Of a stretch of 16,408 nucleotides of DNA, positions 7,489 to 13,385 are shown in pieces. A model generated the notes under the pieces. The model was not told the DNA's origin. It saw nothing but the letters and a program-made list of their open reading frames with translations, and made no database searches. Location of the stretch: contig DATKEH010000249.1 of NCBI GenBank assembly GCA_035546355.1, forward strand, positions 1-16,408, given 5' to 3'. This stretch comes from DATKEH01 sp035546355 (GTDB lineage Bacteria > Acidobacteriota > Thermoanaerobaculia > Multivoradales > JAIOJS01). The position numbers and the translations under genes are program-made. Each line of letters starts with the position of its first letter. Positions within the stretch are counted from its first letter, which is position 1.

Positions 7489-8928
7489 CTACTCCCGCTC
7501 GACCACCATGGCGAAGCCGACGCCGCCGGCGGCGCAGACCGTCATCAGCCCGAGGTTCAGGCCGCGCCGGCGCAGCTCGTGGAGCAGCTGCATGGTGACC
7601 CGCGCCCCGGTGGCGCCGAACGGGTGGCCGATGGCGATCGAGCCGCCGTTGACGTTGAGGCGCTCGAGGTCGACCTCGCCGAGCGGGCGCGAGCGGCCCA
7701 GCTCCTCGCGGGCGAACTTCTTCGACGCGAACGCCTTCAAATTGGAGAGGATCTGCGCCGCAAAGGCCTCGTGCATCTCGACCAGGTCGAGGTCCGAGAG
7801 CTTCAGCCCCGCTCGATCGAGGGCCTGCGGCGCGGCGTAGGCCGGCCCCTGCAACAGCTGGGTGCCCGGGTCGAGCGAGGCGTAGGCCCAGGAGCGGATG
7901 TAGCCGAGAGGCTGGTAGCCGAGCGCCTTGGCCTTCTCCTCGCTCATCAGCAGCACCGCCGCGCCGCCGTCGGTGATCGGGCTGGCGTTGCCGGCGGTGA
8001 TGGTGCCGAACTGGCGATCGAACACCGGTTTGAGACCGGCCAGCGCCTCCGGCGAGCTGTCGTGGCGGATGCCGTTGTCGACCACCACCGCGCGGTCGTA
8101 GTCGGGCGGCGGGAACGCCGGCACCACCTGCTCGGCGAAGCGGCCCTCCTTGGTGGCCGCCGACGCCCGCTGGTGCGACATCAGCGCGATCTCGTCCTGC
8201 GCCCGCCGCGACACGTCGTTCTCCTTGGCCATCTTCTCCGCCGCCTGCCCCATGGTCATGCCGGTGGTGTACTCGGCGATGGCGGGTGGCACGGGCACCA
8301 GGTCTTTGGGCCGCAGCTTGGCGACTATGGCCGCCTTCCGCGGCAGGCTCTTGGCCCTGGAGAGCTCCATCAGGCGGTGCGCCGCCGCGTCGGAGTAGCG
8401 GATCGGCACGTTGGAGAGCGACTCCGCACCGCCGGTCAGCACCACCTCGGCCTGCCCCACCAGGATGGCCTCGGCGCCGGAGGTGATGGCGCGGTTGGAC
8501 GAGGCGCAGGCCAGGTTGACGGTCGTCCCCGGCACCCGGTCGGGGAGCGAGCTGCGGAACACCACCTCGCGGCCCAGGTTCGGCGCGTAGAGGGCCGGCA
8601 CCACGCAGCCGAAGATCGCCAGGTCGATCTCGGCGGGATCCAGGCCCGTGCGGCTCACCAGCTCGCCGGCCGGCAGCGCCGCCAGGTCGATCACGTCCAT
8701 GTGCTGGAAGTCCGTGCTCCCCTTGGTGAACGGGGTGCGACAGCCTTCGACGATCGCCACCCGCCCCGCGGGGCCGGCGAGCTTGCTCCGGCTCGTCTTC
8801 TTGACCTGCGGGGCGCCGTCGAGACCGGTCCAGACGGTGTCGGCGCGCTCGGAGATCTCCTGCCGCGCCGTGGCGTCGTTCGCCTCGGGAAGGGGCGGCG
8901 GCAGCTGCTGCGACGGCGTCTCGGGCAT
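7489..8928 (-). CDS. fadI: Acetyl-CoA acyltransferase (3-ketoacyl-CoA thiolase, FadI type)
   Basis: The enzyme cleaves 3-ketoacyl-CoA with CoA in the last step of beta-oxidation. The 479-residue product carries the nucleophilic Cys141 in NLACASSNRA, the HEAF motif (386-389, where many short-chain thiolases have NEAF), His435 in GGSIAIGHPFGATGAR and Cys465 in TVCAAGGVGF. HEAF and the overall length match FadI and the trifunctional-protein beta subunit. An N-terminal extension of about 50 residues precedes the first thiolase strand. ATG at 8928 has a clear AAGGAG 6 nt upstream. A FadJ-type partner (enoyl-CoA hydratase/3-hydroxyacyl-CoA dehydrogenase) is not in the window. The gene symbol is by motif similarity only. 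Confidence 0.93.
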   Translation of the reverse strand: MPETPSQQLPPPLPEANDATARQEISERADTVWTGLDGAPQVKKTSRSKLAGPAGRVAIVEGCRTPFTKGSTDFQHMDVIDLAALPAGELVSRTGLDPAEIDLAIFGCVVPALYAPNLGREVVFRSSLPDRVPGTTVNLACASSNRAITSGAEAILVGQAEVVLTGGAESLSNVPIRYSDAAAHRLMELSRAKSLPRKAAIVAKLRPKDLVPVPPAIAEYTTGMTMGQAAEKMAKENDVSRRAQDEIALMSHQRASAATKEGRFAEQVVPAFPPPDYDRAVVVDNGIRHDSSPEALAGLKPVFDRQFGTITAGNASPITDGGAAVLLMSEEKAKALGYQPLGYIRSWAYASLDPGTQLLQGPAYAAPQALDRAGLKLSDLDLVEMHEAFAAQILSNLKAFASKKFAREELGRSRPLGEVDLERLNVNGGSIAIGHPFGATGARVTMQLLHELRRRGLNLGLMTVCAAGGVGFAMVVERE

Positions 8929-8934
8929 CTCCCT

Positions 8935-8941
8935 CTCCTTT
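8935..8941 (-). promoter_or_regulatory. Shine-Dalgarno AAAGGAG for the thiolase gene
   Basis: AAAGGAG ends 6 nt before ATG at 8928. It is the strongest Shine-Dalgarno in the window and fixes the thiolase start. Confidence 0.8.
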
Positions 8942-8947
8942 GTCGCA

Positions 8948-8965
8948 CGGGCGGACGGCCGCCCG
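8948..8965. terminator. Hairpin between the AMP-binding-like gene and the thiolase gene
   Basis: A perfect 7-bp stem (CGGGCGG with CCGCCCG) has a 4-nt loop. It lies 3 nt after the stop of the upstream gene and just before the thiolase Shine-Dalgarno. There is no T tract, so it may attenuate transcription, protect an mRNA end or do nothing. Confidence 0.35.
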
Positions 8966-8968
8966 GGC

Positions 8969-9877
8969 CTACTCTAGCGCATCTTGCCGCACAGCGGCAG
9001 AGAGATCCGGGAAGGCGGCGATCCCGGTGCCGAGGTCGGCCCACAGGGGGTCGGCGGCCGCCGCGGCGCCGTCCGCATCCTGGCCGTAGGCGAGGACGGC
9101 GTGGAGCCGCCGCAAGCGCCGGCGCAGCGGCCGCGGCCGCTCGCTCGCGCGCAGCAGCGCCGCCGTCTCGTCCAGCGCCGCGGCGGGCAGGCAGGCGACG
9201 GTGGGCCGCGCCCAGTGCAGCGCCCACGGCGCCAGATCGGGCTCTGGCGACAGCACCAGCGCGGCCCCCGAGGCCAGGCACCAGGCGAGCCAGGCGCGCT
9301 CCTCGATCGGCGCCAGGTCTCCCGCCACCAGGGCGATAGGCCGGCCCGCCGGATGCCGCAGCGCGGCGTCGACGGCGACAGCGGCGGCGAGCAGCGGGCG
9401 CGACGCGAGGCGCCGCCAGCCGTCGCCCGGCGACCACGCCCAGGCCCCACCGGCCTCCGCCGCCGGCGCCCACGGCGGGGATACGGGCGCCGGCCGACGA
9501 GGCGGTTCGGCGGGCGGCGCGGCGGCGGGGTCCGGGTGCCAATGCCGGATCTCGCCTGCCCCCCCCGGCTCCAGCCGGCCCGGGTCCGCGCCGCCGCCGC
9601 CTCGCGCCGGGGTGTGCGGCAGCGCCAGCCGCCCCGCTGCCTGGATCGCCAGGTCGAGGGCCAGCGCCTCCGGGTGCGGCCGATAGGCGAAGGCGACGGT
9701 GTCGCCGTCCACGGCGGCGACCGCCGGCGTCAGGGCGGCGAGCCGCTCCCCCAGCCAGCGCCAGGGCAGCCACCGCCACTCGTCGGCGCGGGGGAAGACG
9801 ACCCAGGGCGCCTCGGGCGTCGCTCGCAGGTGGCCGGCGACAGCCGCCGGCAGGTGGAGATCCTCGAAGGGGCTCAG
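8969..9877 (-). CDS. Degenerate AMP-binding (acyl-CoA synthetase-like) protein, probable pseudoenzyme
   Basis: The 302-residue product aligns by eye with the N-terminal part of long-chain acyl-CoA synthetases. GDTVAFAYRPHPEALALDLA (58-77) resembles the family's pre-domain. WSPGDGWRRLASRPLLAAA (148-166) sits where the P-loop TSGTTGxPKG and following helix belong, but it has lost the Ser/Thr-Gly pattern and the lysine. DLAPIEERAWLAWCLASGAA (187-206) and ARPTVACLPAAAL (223-235) resemble the next conserved blocks. The protein ends near residue 290, before the YGxTE and TGD motifs and the C-terminal lid domain. A proline-rich linker (about 117-138) replaces normal sequence. No ATG, GTG or TTG is well placed; CTG at 9877 overlaps the upstream TGA as CTGA. 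Adenylation activity is unlikely. A scaffold or acyl-binding role is possible but inferred. Confidence 0.68.
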   Translation of the reverse strand: MSPFEDLHLPAAVAGHLRATPEAPWVVFPRADEWRWLPWRWLGERLAALTPAVAAVDGDTVAFAYRPHPEALALDLAIQAAGRLALPHTPARGGGGADPGRLEPGGAGEIRHWHPDPAAAPPAEPPRRPAPVSPPWAPAAEAGGAWAWSPGDGWRRLASRPLLAAAVAVDAALRHPAGRPIALVAGDLAPIEERAWLAWCLASGAALVLSPEPDLAPWALHWARPTVACLPAAALDETAALLRASERPRPLRRRLRRLHAVLAYGQDADGAAAAADPLWADLGTGIAAFPDLSAAVRQDALE

Positions 9878-10152
9878 GAGGCGGCGACCTTCATCGCCGT
9901 CTCCACCTTCTGCTCGATGATGGCGCGCATCAGGGTGGCGGGGGGGCCGAGCGCGGCGCGACCCACCAGCTTCCCCTCTTCGAGGGTGATGGTGCCCTTG
10001 GCTCCAGGCCCGTGCAGGTGGAGCACGTCGCCCTCCCAGTGGCGCTGCAGCATGCCGCCGGGGAACTGCTGGCCGAGAGCGGCATCGAGGTGGGCGCGCA
10101 GCTCCGCCATCGACTTGCGCTCGGTGGGGATCTCGATGAAGAGGTCGCTCAC
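9874..10152 (-). CDS. Polyhydroxyalkanoic acid system protein (PHA_gran_rgn family)
   Basis: This 92-residue protein matches the small PHA_gran_rgn family found near polyhydroxyalkanoate genes; its molecular role is not established. Features are an N-terminal IEIPTERK strand and helix (6-13), HWEGDVLHLHGPGAKGTITL at 38-57, and a C-terminal GRAALGPPATLMRAIIEQKV segment at 64-83. GTG at 10152 is preferred over GTG at 10170 because it matches the compact family N-terminus and lies 8 nt after a TAGCCT -10-like hexamer. No Shine-Dalgarno is visible at either. The stop overlaps the CTG start of the AMP-binding-like gene. No PHA synthase or phasin is in the window, so a link to PHA granules is inferred from the family name alone. 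Confidence 0.8.
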   Translation of the reverse strand: MSDLFIEIPTERKSMAELRAHLDAALGQQFPGGMLQRHWEGDVLHLHGPGAKGTITLEEGKLVGRAALGPPATLMRAIIEQKVETAMKVAAS

Positions 10153-10160
10153 GCCGCGGG

Positions 10161-10166
10161 AGGCTA
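10161..10166 (-). promoter_or_regulatory. Probable -10 element TAGCCT for the PHA-system/thiolase gene block
   Basis: TAGCCT fits the TANNNT pattern and lies 8 nt before GTG at 10152, with no Shine-Dalgarno between. The same hexamer lies 7 nt before the divergent metalloprotease ATG. This arrangement is typical of leaderless transcription. Confidence 0.45.
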
Positions 10167-10213
10167 TCACGCGCGAGTGGCGCGCTCGCTGGGGCGCCGG
10201 CGGCGCACCCGGG

Positions 10214-10235
10214 GAGCGCCAGAGGAGCGCCAGAG
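10214..10235. repeat. Two tandem 11-bp direct repeats in the divergent promoter region
   Basis: GAGCGCCAGAG occurs twice with no gap (10214-10224 and 10225-10235). The 11-bp period is about one helical turn, so the copies face the same side of the DNA, as expected for a cooperative operator. It lies between the two divergent start codons. Chance or replication slippage cannot be excluded. Confidence 0.4.
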
Positions 10236-10276
10236 GCGAGGGTCGCGCCCCGGCCCGCTGATGGCATGCCGCGTGC

Positions 10277-10282
10277 TAGCCT
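10277..10282 (+). promoter_or_regulatory. Probable -10 element TAGCCT for the M48 metalloprotease gene
   Basis: TAGCCT lies 7 nt before ATG at 10290 and no Shine-Dalgarno is present. With normal spacing, transcription would begin at or next to the A of ATG. No clear -35 hexamer is visible. Confidence 0.45.
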
Positions 10283-10289
10283 GAGCACC

Positions 10290-12017
10290 ATGCGACGGCA
10301 GGCTCTGCTCGCCTCGGCCCTGGGGCTGGCGCTGCTCGCCCACTCGGCGACGGCGCAGACGATCGAGAACCCCGAGCTCTTCGGCAAGAGCGTCGCCGCG
10401 GCGCAACAGGCCCTGGAGCACTTCGGCACCTGGGACGACGACGAGGCCCTGCGCCGGGTCGCCGACATCGGCTACCGCCTGGCGGGGCATTCCGGCTACA
10501 CCAAGACCCCCTTCACCTTCTTCCTGGTGGAGATGCGAGAACCGAACGCCTTCGCCCTCCCTGGAGGACAGGTGTTCGTCACCCGCGGCATGCTCGAGCT
10601 CGGCCTCACCGACGATCAGCTGGCGGGCCTGCTGGGGCACGAGATCGCCCACGTCACCCTGCAGCACGGCATCAAGATGCAGCGCCGGGCGACGCTGCTC
10701 AACGTGCTGTCGCAGGCGGTGCTGGTCGGGGTCATCCTGGCCGAAGGGCAGAGCGAGGGGCGACCCGCCAACCTGCCCTACGGCCGCAACCCCGGCGGCA
10801 GCTACGGCTCGAGCAGCGGCCAGAGGATCCAGGGCGCTGCGGCGGCGGGCATGATCCTCGGCGAGCTGCTGCTGCGCAGCTACAGCCGCGAGTTCGAGGA
10901 CCAGGCCGACGAGGAGGGGCAGCGGATGGCGGCGGCGGCGGGCTATGCGCCGGTCGGCGCGGCCGATCTCTTCGCCCTGATGGAGAGCCGCCTGCCGCAG
11001 TCGCGGCAGTATGGCTACTGGCGCACCCACCCCTTCTTCACCGATCGGGTGAGCGCGGCGCGGGCGCGCGGCGAGATGATCAAGCGCCAGGAGCCGCGGC
11101 CGGTGGACCGCTACCGGGCCGGTACCCAGGCGGTCCTGCTGGATTTCGACCCGGCGGAGGCCGCCGGTGAGGAGACCGTCGCCATCGAGCTGCTGCTCGA
11201 GCGCGCCGCGCTGGTCGCCTGGCCGCAGGGGGAGACGGCGGAGCGGCTGCGCCTGCAGGCGCTGCACCGGCTGCGCGACGAGTACCTCGCCGCGGCGCCG
11301 CTGTCCCGTGACTACGGCGCGCTGCTGCGCCAGTACGCCGCAGAGCGGGGCGTGGTGGCGTCGCTGACCCCCGAGTCGCCATTCCTCGACACCCTGGACG
11401 CGGAGGCCGCGGCGTTGCAACGGGAGGTGGACGAGCGGTTTCCCGAGGCGCTGCGGACGCTCGACTCCGGCATCTACCAGACCCGGTTCCTGGAGACCTT
11501 CCTCAGCAACTACCCCGATGCCCCGCAGGTGCCGCAGGCGGCCTACGCGCTGGCCCTCGCCTACGCCCGTATGGGCAGACAGACCGAGGCCGTCGAGCGC
11601 TACCTGCAAGCCTGGCGGGCCGAGCCGCAGGGCGCGCTCGGCCAGCAGGCGCTCGCCGGGCTGCGCCGGCTGGCGCCGACGGTCGACCAGCTGGCCGCCC
11701 TCGAGCAGCTCGCCGATCAGGTGGAGGACGAGGAGCTGCGGCAGCTGACCCGCGAGCGGCTGGGCCAGCTGGCCGGCAGCTACGCCGACCTGGCCAACGG
11801 CGCCGAGTACCTGCGCCGCTTCCCGGAGGGCAGCCACGCCGACCGCGTCGCGCAACGCCTCGACCAGCTCGCCGAGAAGCTGCTCGGCGAGGTGATCCTC
11901 TACCAGGGGGTGGGCGAGAGCATCAAAGCGCTCGAGCGGATCCAGATGATCCTCACCCACGCCCCGCTCTCCGCCGCCGCCGACCGGCTGCGCGACCGGG
12001 CCGTCCTCGAAGGGTGA
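10290..12017 (+). CDS. Periplasmic M48-family metalloprotease with helical-repeat C-terminus (BepA/YfgC-like)
   Basis: BepA-type proteins are periplasmic zinc proteases and chaperones for outer-membrane protein and LPS-transporter assembly. The 575-residue product has a signal peptide (1 to about 22, ending SATAQT). Its zinc motif is HEIAH at 117-121 in GLLGHEIAHVTLQHG. The third ligand is probably Glu203 in SREFEDQADEEG. A glycine/serine-rich loop lies at about 160-178. The C-terminal half (about 385-575) is helical and TPR-like, for example PQAAYALALAYARMGRQTEA near 413-432. ATG at 10290 is preferred over an in-frame ATG 24 nt upstream because it begins a normal signal peptide (MRRQALL) and follows TAGCCT. 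With no membrane helix beyond the signal peptide, the protein should be soluble in the periplasm. Confidence 0.9.
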   Translation: MRRQALLASALGLALLAHSATAQTIENPELFGKSVAAAQQALEHFGTWDDDEALRRVADIGYRLAGHSGYTKTPFTFFLVEMREPNAFALPGGQVFVTRGMLELGLTDDQLAGLLGHEIAHVTLQHGIKMQRRATLLNVLSQAVLVGVILAEGQSEGRPANLPYGRNPGGSYGSSSGQRIQGAAAAGMILGELLLRSYSREFEDQADEEGQRMAAAAGYAPVGAADLFALMESRLPQSRQYGYWRTHPFFTDRVSAARARGEMIKRQEPRPVDRYRAGTQAVLLDFDPAEAAGEETVAIELLLERAALVAWPQGETAERLRLQALHRLRDEYLAAAPLSRDYGALLRQYAAERGVVASLTPESPFLDTLDAEAAALQREVDERFPEALRTLDSGIYQTRFLETFLSNYPDAPQVPQAAYALALAYARMGRQTEAVERYLQAWRAEPQGALGQQALAGLRRLAPTVDQLAALEQLADQVEDEELRQLTRERLGQLAGSYADLANGAEYLRRFPEGSHADRVAQRLDQLAEKLLGEVILYQGVGESIKALERIQMILTHAPLSAAADRLRDRAVLEG

Positions 12018-12039
12018 TCCGCAGGTCCTGATCTCGTGG

Positions 12040-12057
12040 GCCGGCCTGCTGGCCGGC
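12040..12057. terminator. Hairpin between the metalloprotease and phosphofructokinase genes
   Basis: A perfect 7-bp stem, GCCGGCC with GGCCGGC, has a TGCT loop. It lies 22 nt after the metalloprotease stop and upstream of the pfk Shine-Dalgarno. It lacks a T run, so it is at most a weak terminator or attenuator. Its left flank resembles the palindrome at 13344-13367. Confidence 0.35.
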
Positions 12058-12085
12058 GCCGGCAAGCGGAGGGAGAGCCTCGCAC

Positions 12086-13201
12086 ATGGCCGATCGCATC
12101 CGACGCATCGCCATCAACACCGGCGGCGGCGACGCCCCCGGGCTCAACGCCGTCATCCGCGCCGCGGTGTTGAGCGCCCGCCGGCGCGGCTGGGAGGTGC
12201 TGGGCATCCAGCGCGGCTACGAGGGGCTTCTCGACACCAGCAAGATCCTGCAGCTAGACCGGGCCAGCGTACGCGGCATCACCCATCTGGGCGGCACCAT
12301 CATCGGTACCACCAACCGCGGCAACCCGTTCGAGTACCCGATGAAGATGCCCGACGGTCAGGTGGTGCCGGTCGACCGCTCCGACGAGGTGGTGACCAAC
12401 TTCCGGCGCCTGGGCATCGACGCGCTGATCACCATCGGCGGCGACGGCTCGATGCGCATCGCCCACGCGTTCGCGCAGAAGGGGCTGCCGGTGGTGGGAG
12501 TGCCCAAGACCATCGACAACGATCTGGAGGGGACGGTCCTCACCTTCGGCTTCGACACCGCGGTGTCGGTGGCCACCGAGGCCATCGACCGCCTGCACTC
12601 GACCGCCGAGGCGCACGAGCGGGTCTTCGTCGTCGAGCTGATGGGGCGCTACACCGGCTGGATCGCGCTCCACGCCGGCGTCGCCGCGACCGCCGACGCC
12701 ATTCTCATCCCCGAGATCCCCTTCGACATCGAGGCCGTCTGTCGCAAGGTGATGGAGCGCGAGGCGCTGGGGCGGCACTTCTCGATCGTCGTCGCCGCCG
12801 AGGGGGCGCGACCGCAGGGCGGCGAGATGGTGGTGCAGGGCCCCAAGGAGGTGGGCCGGGAGGTGCGGCTCGGCGGCATCGCCGAGCAGGTGGCGCAGCA
12901 GATCGAGGAGTGCACCGGCAAGGAGTCGCGCACGGTGGTGCTGGGCCACGTGCAGCGCGGCGGCAGCCCTACCGCCTTCGACCGCCTGACGGCCCAGCGC
13001 TTCGGTGCCGCCGCCGTCCGCCTGGTGGCGCAGCGCCGCTTCGACACCATGGTGGCCCTCGACCCGCCGGAGGTGCTCACCGTGCCGCTCACCGACGCCA
13101 TCGGCCGCATGAAGCGGGTGCCGCTCGAGGGCGACACCATCCGTACCGCCCGCGAGATGGGCGTCTGTCTCGGCGACGAGTACGAGGAAGACCTGCGGTA
13201 G
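12086..13201 (+). CDS. pfkA: 6-phosphofructokinase (PfkA family, Gly/Lys type)
   Basis: The enzyme phosphorylates fructose 6-phosphate to the 1,6-bisphosphate in glycolysis. The 371-residue product begins with the phosphate-binding GGGDAPGLNAVIR (13-25). The nucleotide loop IGGDGS is at 117-122 and PKTIDND at 140-146, with catalytic Asp144; MGRYTG (186-191) and GHVQRGGSP (287-295) bind sugar phosphate. Gly121 corresponds to E. coli Gly104, which favours ATP. Lys141 corresponds to E. coli Gly124, a position where pyrophosphate-dependent enzymes have Lys. This Gly/Lys combination is known from ATP-using enzymes such as the trypanosomal one, so ATP is the likely donor, though pyrophosphate is not excluded. 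ATG at 12086 has GGAGGGAG 10 nt upstream. The gene starts 68 nt after the metalloprotease gene. Confidence 0.95.
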   Translation: MADRIRRIAINTGGGDAPGLNAVIRAAVLSARRRGWEVLGIQRGYEGLLDTSKILQLDRASVRGITHLGGTIIGTTNRGNPFEYPMKMPDGQVVPVDRSDEVVTNFRRLGIDALITIGGDGSMRIAHAFAQKGLPVVGVPKTIDNDLEGTVLTFGFDTAVSVATEAIDRLHSTAEAHERVFVVELMGRYTGWIALHAGVAATADAILIPEIPFDIEAVCRKVMEREALGRHFSIVVAAEGARPQGGEMVVQGPKEVGREVRLGGIAEQVAQQIEECTGKESRTVVLGHVQRGGSPTAFDRLTAQRFGAAAVRLVAQRRFDTMVALDPPEVLTVPLTDAIGRMKRVPLEGDTIRTAREMGVCLGDEYEEDLR

Positions 13202-13280
13202 GCCGGGCCCGTCGCGGAGGCGAGCCTCGGCCCCACCTGGGCACGGCGCCGGAAGGGTGGTGTCCGGCAGCGGATCTCGG

Positions 13281-13384
13281 CGGCGCCTCCGCTCGCCTCC
13301 GCGCCGCGCCCTCCATCGTGGCTGGGGGGCCGCGACCGTCGTAGGGGCCGGCCTCCGCGCCGGCCCCGGGCGGCGGAGGCGCCG
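13281..13384. repeat. Long-range 12-bp inverted repeat in the convergent intergenic region
   Basis: CGGCGCCTCCGC at 13281-13292 is the exact reverse complement of GCGGAGGCGCCG at 13373-13384. The arms enclose 80 nt that contain the hairpin at 13344-13367, so the region between pfkA and the PBP gene could fold into a nested structure. It has no ORF that I can support. Confidence 0.4.
13344..13367. terminator. Strong hairpin between convergent pfkA and PBP genes, possible bidirectional terminator
   Basis: GGGGCCGGC pairs perfectly with GCCGGCCCC (9 bp, all G-C) around a 6-nt loop. Its position between two convergent genes suits a bidirectional terminator, but there is no T tract on either side. 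It may also be a member of a dispersed palindromic repeat family. Confidence 0.5.
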
Positions 13385-13385
13385 G

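Noticed and set aside
7435..9339. 634-codon open frame on the plus strand across the thiolase gene
   Set aside because: It is antisense to thiolase, which has all catalytic motifs. The translation ends in Arg/Ala/Pro-rich noise and spans several real genes.
10266..10289. Upstream in-frame ATG for the metalloprotease
   Set aside because: It would put eight extra residues before a normal signal peptide and has no Shine-Dalgarno; the TAGCCT hexamer would then lie inside the gene.
10167..12065. 632-codon open frame on the minus strand across the metalloprotease gene
   Set aside because: It is the antisense shadow of a gene with signal peptide, HEIAH and zinc-ligand motifs. Its translation is low-complexity with no domain; few stops are expected at this G+C content.
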